In this document: in pieces, positions 57,624 through 64,000 of the stretch | How positions within the stretch are numbered: the stretch's first letter is position 1 | How the letters are laid out: the number at the start of each line of letters is the position of its first letter | Origin: Wenzhouxiangella sp. AB-CW3 | Lineage (GTDB): Bacteria; Pseudomonadota; Gammaproteobacteria; Xanthomonadales; Wenzhouxiangellaceae | DNA length: 64,000 bases | Reading direction: 5' to 3' | Assembly (NCBI RefSeq): GCF_014725735.1 | Contig: NZ_CP061368.1 | Coordinates: forward strand, 1,627,225 to 1,691,224 | Position numbers and translations under genes: made by a program | Notes under the pieces: model-generated | Told to the model about the DNA's origin: nothing | What the model saw: the letters and a program-made list of their open reading frames with translations, nothing else | Databases searched by the model: none

Positions 57624-60308
57624 ATGTCCACTCGCCGTGCTCGTCCCCGGCTGACGCCGCGACGCCGACGCCTGGTTGATCGGCTGCTTGACGACCTGCT
57701 GGAGCTTGGTGAGGCCGAACGCCGTGTCCGGCTTTCACAACTTGAAACCGGTCACCCCCGTATTGCTTGCTGGGTGAGCGAACTGGTCGCTGCAAGCGAC
57801 CAGCCGGGCGAGTTTCTGAATACCCTGTTTGATCGTGCCGGTCAGGCTGTTCGTGACTCGCAAGTCGCACAGGAACTTCGACTGCCGCGGGGTACCCGAC
57901 TGGGCCCCTGGCGAATTGTCGAAGATGCCGGTAGCGGTGGCATGGGCACGGTCTATCGGGCCGAACGTGCTGATGGCGTTTTCGAGATGCACGCGGCCAT
58001 CAAACTGATCCGTGTGCACCGCCGGGGCCTGGACGAACGGCTGAAGCTTGAACGAGAACTGCTTGCACGGCTCGACCATCGCCACATCGCCCGGCTGATC
58101 GACGGTGGCGCCACACAGGATGATCAGGCCTACCTGGTCATGGAGTGGGTCGAAGGGAACACGCTGCCGCAACACCTGCAGTCGGACGTACCGAGCCTGG
58201 ATGCACGCCTGGACCTGTTCGAGCAGATTGCCGACGCCGTGGCCCATGCCCACCAGCGGCGCGTGGTCCATGGCGATCTCAAACCCGGCAATGTCATGGT
58301 CACATCCAGCGGGCAGGCACGGCTGGTTGATTTCGGAGTCGGGCGCCTGCTGGTCGATGGCGGTGTGAAGTCCGAGCATGCAGTCCGTGGACTGACGCCG
58401 GCCTATTCGGCACCCGAACAGCGAGCCGGGGAGGAGGCATCAACCCAGTCCGACGTGTGGGCACTCGGCAGGATTCTTCAGTGGCTGATCGACAGTCGGA
58501 CCTCCGGGAAATCAGACCGACTGACGGCCATCTCCGCCGCGACCGAGGGGATCGCGCGCCGGTCTGATCTTGCAGCCATCCTGGAGCGCGCCTGCGCGGA
58601 ATCTCCGAAAGACCGCTATGCCGGGGCCGTGCAATTGCTCGACGATGTTCAGCGCTACCGACAGCGGCTTCCAGTCAAGGCCTGCCCGGCCACGCGTACC
58701 TACCTGGCCACGCGTTTCGTCCAGCGTCACTGGCTGGGGGTGAGCTTCGGCGCGGCCGCGTCGCTGCTGCTCTGCCTGGCCACCGCCGGCGCGCTCTGGC
58801 AGGCGCACCAGGCCACCGAGGAGCGCGATCGGGCCGCCCTGGAGGCGGCCCGGGCCTTCACTGCCGAGCAGGACAGTCTGCGCCTGGCCAATGAATTACA
58901 GCAGGTGGTGGAGTTTAAGACCAGCCTGTTCGCGCTGGTCGACAGTTCGAACATGGGCATCCATCTTCGTGAGGATATCCTGGCGAGGTACCGACAATCG
59001 TCAGTGTCAGAAGACGATCACAGGCAGCTCGAGTTGCCGGAACCCGACCAGCTTGAAAACATGCTGCGCGTGGTCAATTTCACTGATCTGGCCCGTGCTT
59101 CACTGGAAGACAATATTTTTTCCACCGCTCTGGAATCGATCGACGTCCAGTTTGCCGACCAGCCCCTGGTACGTGCCCGACTGCTGCAGACCGTAGCCAC
59201 CAGCATGCGCACAGTCGGTCTGCTGGAACAGGCGCTTGAGCCGCAAAAGCAGGCCCTGGCCATTCGTCGTGAGCAACTGGGCGAGGAGCATCTTGATACC
59301 CTGGATTCCATGGACCACATGGGGCTGCTTTACGGCCGGGTGGGGCGGCGAGATGATCAGCGCCAGTTTTATCAGGAGGCGCTGAACGGCTATCGTCGAT
59401 TGGTCGGCGACGAGGACGCCCGCACCCTGAACGCCATGAGCAACCTGGGGGCCAACTACAATGCCCGCGGCGAGCTCGAACAGGCCGAGACCTATTTTCG
59501 CCAGGCGCTTTCGGGGCAACTGGACGCTCTGGGCCCGGCGCATCATCAGACCCTGATCACCACCCATGGTCTGGGCTACATGCTCAGCCTGCAGGGGCGC
59601 CACGAAGAGGCATTGCCATACTACGAGGCCGCACTTTCCGGCCGCCGGGACCTGTACGGCGACGAGCACCCGGACACGCTGACCGCCATGAACAACCTGG
59701 GCGGCCTGCTGATCGAGATGGGGCGACCCGACGATGCGTTGCCCTACTACCAGCAGGCGCTGGATGGACGCCGGCGTCTGCTCGGCAACGAACATCGCGT
59801 GACCCTGCAGTCGATCAACAACATGGGTCACCTGCTCAGCCGACTGGACCGGCTGGACGAGGCCCGCCCGCTTATTCTGGAGGTGCTGGAGCGCGCCCAG
59901 GTCATTCTTGGAGAGCAACACCCCAACACCCTGATTTACCTGAACAACGCCGGTCGCCTTCAACTGCAACTCGGACAGGCCAGCCAATCCGAGCGTCTCT
60001 ATCGCCAGGCTGTTGAGGGCGCGCGCTCGGCACTTCCAAAAAGACACTGGCATACCGCTTCCTTTCTGGCCGGTCACGCCGGCGCCCTGCATGAGCTGGA
60101 GCGCTTCGCCGACGCCGAAGACGCCTGGCTGGAAGCCCACGGCATCTTTAAAGAGGCACTGGGTGACAGCCATGAACGTACTTTGAGCACGGCTAGCGAC
60201 CTGGCCGAGCTCTATCGTTCCTGGGCCCGCAAGTCCCCGGACAGCGGTTATCAACAAAAGTCGGCAGAGTGGCAGGCCCGCGCTCAGGATGAATCGGGCG
60301 GGCCGTAG
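57624..60308 (+). CDS. transmembrane Ser/Thr protein kinase with C-terminal TPRs
   Basis: An 894-residue Hanks-type kinase. After about 90 residues, the kinase domain shows Gly loop GSGGMGTVYRAE (near 105), Lys in HAAIKLI (near 127), catalytic VVHGDLKPGNVMV (near 215), DFG in LVDFGVG (near 236) and APE in AYSAPEQRAG. The usual HRD Arg is Gly, so it is a non-RD kinase. A membrane helix (about 371-393, LGVSFGAAASLLLCLATAGA) precedes about ten TPR_12-type repeats (RRLVGDEDARTLNAMSNLG, RDLYGDEHPDTLTAMNNLG) facing the periplasm. It is followed 39 bases later by an ECF43-like sigma factor, a known kinase-sigma pairing. Confidence 0.92.
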   Translation: MSTRRARPRLTPRRRRLVDRLLDDLLELGEAERRVRLSQLETGHPRIACWVSELVAASDQPGEFLNTLFDRAGQAVRDSQVAQELRLPRGTRLGPWRIVEDAGSGGMGTVYRAERADGVFEMHAAIKLIRVHRRGLDERLKLERELLARLDHRHIARLIDGGATQDDQAYLVMEWVEGNTLPQHLQSDVPSLDARLDLFEQIADAVAHAHQRRVVHGDLKPGNVMVTSSGQARLVDFGVGRLLVDGGVKSEHAVRGLTPAYSAPEQRAGEEASTQSDVWALGRILQWLIDSRTSGKSDRLTAISAATEGIARRSDLAAILERACAESPKDRYAGAVQLLDDVQRYRQRLPVKACPATRTYLATRFVQRHWLGVSFGAAASLLLCLATAGALWQAHQATEERDRAALEAARAFTAEQDSLRLANELQQVVEFKTSLFALVDSSNMGIHLREDILARYRQSSVSEDDHRQLELPEPDQLENMLRVVNFTDLARASLEDNIFSTALESIDVQFADQPLVRARLLQTVATSMRTVGLLEQALEPQKQALAIRREQLGEEHLDTLDSMDHMGLLYGRVGRRDDQRQFYQEALNGYRRLVGDEDARTLNAMSNLGANYNARGELEQAETYFRQALSGQLDALGPAHHQTLITTHGLGYMLSLQGRHEEALPYYEAALSGRRDLYGDEHPDTLTAMNNLGGLLIEMGRPDDALPYYQQALDGRRRLLGNEHRVTLQSINNMGHLLSRLDRLDEARPLILEVLERAQVILGEQHPNTLIYLNNAGRLQLQLGQASQSERLYRQAVEGARSALPKRHWHTASFLAGHAGALHELERFADAEDAWLEAHGIFKEALGDSHERTLSTASDLAELYRSWARKSPDSGYQQKSAEWQARAQDESGGP

Positions 60309-60347
60309 AATTACGTTGGCGTTCGATCCCGGTTATGCTCTCCACCT

Positions 60348-60944
60348 ATGTCCGACGTTTCTTATCAGCCACCGAATCTGTCAGAAGTCACCCAACTGCT
60401 TGACGAGATCCGGAGCTCGCCGGAGTTGTTCGACCGGCTGATGCCGCTGGTCTACGATGACATGAAGCGCATCGGCCGAGCACAACGCCGGCGCCTGGGC
60501 CCCAGCGATACCCTGCAGACCACTGCGCTGGTGCACGAAGCCTTCCTCAAGCTCCGCCAGAACGCAAGCGAACGCATCGACAGCAACCTCCATCTTCAGC
60601 GCCTGGTCGCCTGCGTCATGCGTCAACTCATCTTCGACTACGCGCGCAAGCAACTGACCATCAAGCGTGGCGGCGATCAGGTCCGTGCCACCTGGAACGA
60701 GAATGAGCACGCACTGCCGCCCGAAGACCTGAACCGAATCATGGCCGTCGAAAAAGCCGTCGATGAGATGGCCGCAAGCGACCCGCGCATGGCCGAATGC
60801 CTGACCTCCAACCTGTTCGGGGGATCCAGCGTGACGGAAATCGGTGAAATGCTCGGCGTATCCAGCCGCACCGTCGTGCGCGACCTGCGCCGCGCCCGCG
60901 CCTGGCTGCAGGTGGAACTGGCGCATCTTGAGTCGGCCGATTGA
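60348..60944 (+). CDS. ECF-type RNA polymerase sigma factor (ECF43/TIGR02999-like)
   Basis: A 198-residue ECF sigma factor. Region 2 is recognisable as LMPLVYDDMKRIGRAQRRR, DTLQTTALVHEAFLKL and the LIFDYARKQLTIKRGG segment, and region 4 as MAECLTSNLFGGSSVTEIGE followed by MLGVSSRTVVRDLRRARAWL. The LVHEAFLKL signature is that of the group whose genes sit beside Ser/Thr kinases instead of anti-sigma factors. It probably transcribes a regulon when phosphorylated by the kinase encoded 39 bases upstream. No anti-sigma gene follows; the next gene is on the opposite strand. Confidence 0.92.
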   Translation: MSDVSYQPPNLSEVTQLLDEIRSSPELFDRLMPLVYDDMKRIGRAQRRRLGPSDTLQTTALVHEAFLKLRQNASERIDSNLHLQRLVACVMRQLIFDYARKQLTIKRGGDQVRATWNENEHALPPEDLNRIMAVEKAVDEMAASDPRMAECLTSNLFGGSSVTEIGEMLGVSSRTVVRDLRRARAWLQVELAHLESAD

Positions 60945-61127
60945 ACAGCATGCGGCGCTCGGTTCCGCAAAAAAGCACAGTCGCGCGTTGCGCGCCAATA
61001 GACGGAGGCTGGCAGAAAGTACACGGTACCCGGAACGCCGACCACGACTGCAGTCAAGCCCAGAGCCCAGTTTCTCAAGTTTCTGCAGCGCATGGTTCCT
61101 GGCCCCGCGTCAGATGTCATTCCCAGG

Positions 61128-61601
61128 TCATTCTTCAAGTTTCAGCTTCATGCCTTCATGCGAGGCAACAAAGCCAAGAGACTCGTAGAACCGTAACGCT
61201 TCCGGCCGCTGCTTGTCAGTAGTGAGCTGAACAAGCTGACACCCGCGTTCCCGCGCCCGATTGATTGCCCACGACAACAGATCACGGCCCACGCCAGAGC
61301 CTCGAAAATCCCGAATCACTCGAACACCTTCAATGGTGGCACGCCACCCGCCCTGATGTGTGATATAGGGCGTGAAAGTGATTTGCAATACAGCCAATAT
61401 TGCAGCTTCCTCTCCCTCTGCAACGACCAGTTCATTATTTTCATCCTGCACAATGGCGTCAAACGCCGCATGGTAGGACGAAGGCAAGGGAGTCTCGAAC
61501 CTTTCGCGCTGAGCACCCAGCGGATCGTCGGACAGCATGGCGACAATCTGAGAAAGATCACTGGCCCTGGCAGGCCGGATCGTGGAGTAGGCCGTGGTCA
61601 C
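61128..61601 (-). CDS. GNAT-family N-acetyltransferase
   Basis: A 157-residue acetyltransferase starting with GTG at 61601 behind an AGGA Shine-Dalgarno. The N-terminal STIRPARASDLSQIVAML and the acetyl-CoA loop RDFRGSGVGRDLLSWAINRA (near 100) are diagnostic, followed by CQLVQLTTDKQRPEALRFYESLGFV, the closing GNAT motif. Substrate is unknown. It lies beside an attC-like recombination site, and GNAT genes are among the most frequent integron cassette contents; composition is less GC-rich than the core genes. Confidence 0.9.
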   Translation of the reverse strand: MTTAYSTIRPARASDLSQIVAMLSDDPLGAQRERFETPLPSSYHAAFDAIVQDENNELVVAEGEEAAILAVLQITFTPYITHQGGWRATIEGVRVIRDFRGSGVGRDLLSWAINRARERGCQLVQLTTDKQRPEALRFYESLGFVASHEGMKLKLEE

Positions 61602-61692
61602 TGAGCTTCCTGTTCTCTAAAGTCCAACCGCATGATCCAGGCTGGTTCCCAGCTCAAATCCATTCGGCAACTTACCAATGAGGTCGTTAATC

Positions 61693-61785
61693 ACATAACG
61701 TTTGGGTTAACCGGCGCCGCCACCACGCTTTCCCGGCTTTGCCGGTCCGGTGCTTTCCGGCGATCGCTTGAACCCTTGGTTAGGC
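61693..61785 (-). mobile_element. attC-like integron recombination site
   Basis: Read on the minus strand, GCCTAAC (61785-61779) matches the R'' consensus RYYYAAC exactly. Then come spacer, L'' GGGTTCAA (61775-61768), a variable middle with its own CCGGC/GCCGG hairpin, L' TTAACCC (61710-61704), spacer, and R' GTTATGT (61699-61693). The L arms pair except for one extrahelical base, as in genuine attC sites, and 93 bases is a normal attC length. R' is an imperfect GTTRRRY. The higA stop codon lies inside R''. No integrase gene is in the window. Confidence 0.65.
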
Positions 61786-62073
61786 TGCACGGAACTCAAC
61801 TTTTTCGACAGATTCTAGATCTACAGTTTGTCGAGCATGCCAGAGCTCGTAGTTGTCTTGCATCAGCAACCAGCTTTCCGGCGAACGACCAAGAGCTTTG
61901 GATAGGCGAAGCGCCATTTCCGGACTAATTCCACTTCGTTCCTGCAAGATACGATTCAAAGTGGACGGCGAAACACACAGCTTCGAAGCCAGCTGACGTC
62001 CGGTCATTGAATGAGGCTCTAGGTAAACCTCACGGATGAATTCTCCGGGATGAGGGGGATTATGCATAGACAT
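61780..62073 (-). CDS. higA: HigA-family antitoxin
   Basis: A 97-residue XRE-type antitoxin. MSMHNPPHPGEFIREVYLEP is the characteristic HigA start, followed by a helix-turn-helix (MTGRQLASKLCVSPSTLNRI) and GISPEMALRLSKALGRSPESWL. It ends in a TAA lying within the R'' box of the attC-like site, so its last residues and the recombination site overlap. It starts at the last base of the higB frame, in the higB-higA order usual for this family (toxin first). Confidence 0.92.
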   Translation of the reverse strand: MSMHNPPHPGEFIREVYLEPHSMTGRQLASKLCVSPSTLNRILQERSGISPEMALRLSKALGRSPESWLLMQDNYELWHARQTVDLESVEKVEFRAA

Positions 62074-62327
62074 TAGTGATAGTCCTCGTAGTCAACAACG
62101 TGGGCCTGTCCATCTCTAAACTCATAGGTCAGCCTCCAATTTTCACTCACACGGATTGACCACCGATCAGCGTCCATTCCCTTGAGACGGTGCAACCGGA
62201 ACCCTGGCACATCCATATCTTGGATAGACGCGGCGGTATCCAAGGCTGCCAGTAACATTCGCAGACGTTTGGCATGGCTTGGTTGAACTCCTGCTACTGA
62301 ACCGGTTTCGTAGAACTTGGCCAGCAC
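62073..62327 (-). CDS. higB: HigB-family toxin with altered N-terminus
   Basis: An 84-residue RelE/HigB-type mRNA interferase-like toxin if GTG at 62327 is the start. Conserved parts are LAKFYETGSVAGVQPSHAKR, AALDTAASIQDMDVPGFRLH, RWSIRVSENWRLTYEF and the terminal VDYEDYH. Family members normally have about nine more residues (M-x-x-F-x-x-K/R-G-L) before this point; here the frame reads GPSGVTV instead and runs upstream into a large inverted repeat as far as 62471. The toxin may therefore be 5'-truncated or re-started. The catalytic C-terminal residues look intact. Confidence 0.75.
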   Translation of the reverse strand: MLAKFYETGSVAGVQPSHAKRLRMLLAALDTAASIQDMDVPGFRLHRLKGMDADRWSIRVSENWRLTYEFRDGQAHVVDYEDYH

Positions 62328-62342
62328 AGTGACTCCCGAAGG

Positions 62343-62440
62343 GCCGTCGCACAAGCGCCGTGGGCTACGTTCCGCTCGCTTGAATTGGCGACGGCCAGTC
62401 CTGCGCTCGCGCGCCTTGCCCACGACGCTTGTGCGACGGC
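62343..62440. repeat. inverted repeat with 23-bp arms upstream of higB
   Basis: The arms 62343-62365 and 62418-62440 are complementary over 23 bases with one mismatch (core GTCGCACAAGCG / CGCTTGTGCGAC) around a 52-base loop. It lies 15 bases from the altered higB start. It could be a cassette recombination site of another type, a small palindromic insertion or a promoter-associated structure. Confidence 0.75.
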
Positions 62441-62471
62441 TGAGTGTTACCTTATTAACCGCATGGCCCAC

Positions 62472-62800
62472 TAGGAGCTAAACGGAAAAGTATTTTTCTT
62501 GGAATTAGGTGGAATAAGTCTTGGTTGGGACACGGAGCGTCATTTTTCTGTTTAGTCATCAGGCTTCCTCTCCATGCCCCGCACCACGCTTCTCCCCACT
62601 TCAAAACCCAGCATCGCTTAGGTTTTTCACCAGCGGGTGATTCACCGTGTCGAAATGCGGGTCCCTTTGCGCTTTCCAAACATGCCACACAGGTTCATAT
62701 TGCCGAAATTCGGCAGGCGGTGCAAATCGATGCCTGCGATTGTGCTGGGAAGGGGGTATCCCGCACCGGTGTGGGTGCGGGAGTGTTGTTGAGGTTGTTC
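62472..62800. other. non-coding accessory gap
   Basis: About 330 bases of lower-GC sequence without a supported gene. A hairpin CCCGCACC / GGTGCGGG at 62760-62781 lies just beyond the stop of the hypothetical gene on the minus strand and may act as its terminator, though no T-run follows. Confidence 0.4.
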
Positions 62801-63172
62801 TTAGGGCGCGGCAATCCACTCGAAGCGGCCTTCGGCCGAGACCTCGTCGTGGCCCTGAGTGGTGAAGTTGAAATTGATGGTGTAGTAGCCGTTGCTTTCG
62901 CTGACTTCGACTGTGCCGTCGACTGAGTCGAATCGTGCACCGTCGGCGCCCAGGCCGACGATTTGGCGGGCGTCGTCGCGGCGGCGATCGAGGCTGTAGG
63001 TGCCGGGTTCCGGGCGGGGGCCGAAGCTGAATGAGACGAGGTCTGACATGACTTCGAAGCGGTGGTCTTGGGACTGGCGGATAACGCGGCCGGCGAATTC
63101 GGTGGTTTCGCCGTCGCGCCAGGCCAGGTCGGGGCGTTGCAGACCAGCGTAGGCTTCGCCGTGACGGGCCAC
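62801..63172 (-). CDS. hypothetical protein, probably N-terminally truncated
   Basis: A frame of 123 codons from a GTG at 63172, with no Shine-Dalgarno or signal peptide. The encoded sequence is beta-rich (TTEFAGRVIRQSQDHRFEV, RFDSVDGTVEVSESNGYYTI, GRFEWIAAP) like a lipocalin-type or DUF-like barrel fragment. The reading frame upstream stays open only a few codons before a stop that lies beside the ACCACAGAG repeat at 63213. I do not recognise the family; it may be the surviving 3' part of a longer gene cut by the repeat or the insertion element. Confidence 0.5.
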   Translation of the reverse strand: MARHGEAYAGLQRPDLAWRDGETTEFAGRVIRQSQDHRFEVMSDLVSFSFGPRPEPGTYSLDRRRDDARQIVGLGADGARFDSVDGTVEVSESNGYYTINFNFTTQGHDEVSAEGRFEWIAAP

Positions 63173-63212
63173 CCGGATACTGTGTATGGGGTAAGTGCTA
63201 GAAAATCAATTC

Positions 63213-63238
63213 ACCACAGAGGCACAGAGTTTACAGAG
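63213..63238. repeat. single arm of ACCACAGAG-type repeat
   Basis: ACCACAGAGGCACAGAGTTT and the following ACAGAG match the arm at 40207-40232 (inverted) with only two differences. It lies 12 bases left of the insertion-sequence end, so the second arm may have been displaced by the insertion. Confidence 0.7.
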
Positions 63239-63250
63239 AAGGATTCACTA

Positions 63251-64000
63251 GTGTCCGGTTAAAAGTGCTCTGAATCCCGAAAATCGCATGTTTTACAGCA
63301 CATTACAAGCGGAAAAAGGTGTCCCCGATTTGAACGCGGAGTTCGCGGTGTATAACCAAGCCGATACCGTGCCCTCCGGAGTGGCAAATGAACATCGGCA
63401 AGACGCTTTTTGCTCAGATTATGGATTTCCTTCCCTGGAAGACTTTCCACCGCACCGTCGACCGATACGACGGCAACCGGCGAGTGCGAACTCTGAGCTG
63501 CGCCGAACAGTTCCGCTGTATGGCCTTTGCCCAGCTGACCTACCGCGAGAGCCTGCGGGACATCGAAGCCTGTCTCCAGGTTCAGTCTGCAAAGCTTTAC
63601 CACATGGGCTTTCGCCAGCCGATTCGTCGAGCAACTCTTGCCGATGCAAACGAGTCGCGAGATTGGAGAATTTACGGCGACTATGCCCAGCATCTGATTG
63701 CACAAGCGAGAAGCCTCTATGTCGACGAATCCATAAGCTCGGGTCTTCCCGATACGGTTTACGCACTCGACTCAACCACCATCGACCTATGTCTGTCGAT
63801 GTTCCCATGGGCACCATTTCGCACGGCAAAAGCGGCAGTCAAACTTCATACCCTGCTGGATCTGCGCGGATCGATTCCCAGCTTCATTCATATCTCCGAC
63901 GGCAAGCTGCACGACGTCAATGTTCTAGACTTGCTGATTCCGGAGGCAGGTTCGTTTTACGTGATGGATCGGGCCTACCTGGACTATGCTCGACTATTCA
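63251..64000 (+). mobile_element. IS4-family insertion sequence, left end (continues past window)
   Basis: The segment beginning about GTGTCCGGTTAAAAGTGCTC at 63251 leads, after 137 bases, into an IS4-family transposase frame. The right end and the matching terminal inverted repeat lie outside the window, so the left boundary is approximate (perhaps two to four bases earlier, in CACTA). Confidence 0.75.
63388..64000 (+). CDS. IS4-family transposase, N-terminal part (runs off window)
   Basis: An open frame from ATG at 63388 to the window edge, at least 204 codons. It begins MNIGKTLFAQIMDFLPWKTF and shows the DUF4372-like N-terminal segment (RTLSCAEQFRCMAFAQLTYR, ESLRDIEACLQ), then the catalytic core: first Asp in VYALDSTTIDLCLS (near 130) and second Asp in FYVMDRAYLDYARL (near 193). 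The Glu of the DDE triad and the YREK motif would lie beyond the end. Nothing in the visible part is disrupted, so the element may be active. Confidence 0.9.
   Translation, partial: MNIGKTLFAQIMDFLPWKTFHRTVDRYDGNRRVRTLSCAEQFRCMAFAQLTYRESLRDIEACLQVQSAKLYHMGFRQPIRRATLADANESRDWRIYGDYAQHLIAQARSLYVDESISSGLPDTVYALDSTTIDLCLSMFPWAPFRTAKAAVKLHTLLDLRGSIPSFIHISDGKLHDVNVLDLLIPEAGSFYVMDRAYLDYARLF

Noticed and set aside
62343-62440. Second attC site
   Set aside because: The arms are too long and perfect over 23 bases and lack the RYYYAAC/GTTRRRY boxes and the paired L-box pattern; kept only as an inverted repeat.
62525-62926. 133-codon plus-strand frame
   Set aside because: Its 3' half is antisense to the hypothetical beta-rich gene and its 5' half has no domain or start signal.

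Overview
The window is about 64 kb of high-GC chromosomal DNA from a gammaproteobacterium. The evidence is gammaproteobacterial linkage (hemA-prfA beside lolB, tRNA-Gln(UUG)-prs, mnmA-hflD, clpS-clpA-infA), a cydABDC operon and a glyoxylate shunt. The large exported DUF11 and beta-helix proteins and a paired Ser/Thr kinase and ECF sigma factor suggest the Xanthomonadales/Chromatiales neighbourhood, perhaps Wenzhouxiangella-like. That placement is inference.

Layout. 1-14.5 kb is core: end of a CorC-type protein, an alpha/beta hydrolase, a DUF4105 membrane protein, cydABDC (cyanide-insensitive-type bd oxidase plus its assembly ABC transporter), yjbQ-prfA-hemA, a TPR lipoprotein with lolB, tRNA-Gln and prs. 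14.5-24.5 kb is mixed: a YfcC-type transporter, an acyl-CoA dehydrogenase, a conspicuously lower-GC island with a secreted subtilase, a cyclic-nucleotide-binding protein, a trans-sulfuration enzyme divergent from an Lrp regulator, and a vapBC-like module sandwiched between two copies of the lrp 3' end plus a hairpin repeat. 24.5-38.7 kb is core metabolism and proteostasis: acnA, mnmA-hflD, a LysR regulator facing aceBA across a perfect palindrome, clpS-clpA, infA, tRNAs Gly/Cys/Leu and an AI-2E-type permease. 38.8-43.9 kb holds a stand-alone arginine deiminase, a two-HMA copper ATPase and two unknown small proteins.

43.9-61 kb is the most unusual part. A 1313-residue one-protein signalling system (propeller sensor, kinase, receiver, AraC output) is divergent from a 1823-residue exported DUF11/SdrD_B repeat protein. 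After a PfpI-family protein comes a run of a secreted CSLREA/beta-helix protein, a small lipoprotein, a transmembrane Ser/Thr kinase with TPRs, and an ECF43-like sigma factor. The two regulatory units each sit beside large surface or secreted proteins, suggesting signal-controlled envelope display.

61-64 kb is mobile/accessory: a GNAT gene, an attC-like integron recombination site whose consensus box contains the higA stop codon, a higBA module with an altered higB 5' end next to a 23-bp-arm inverted repeat, a probable gene remnant, and the left end of an IS4-family element running off the window.

Several repeat families link distant places: an 18-bp hairpin arm (2.2 and 20.5 kb), ACCACAGAG-type repeats (40.2 and 63.2 kb), 7-8-bp G/T-rich arrays (14.5 and 30.2 kb) and the covarying hairpins around vapBC.
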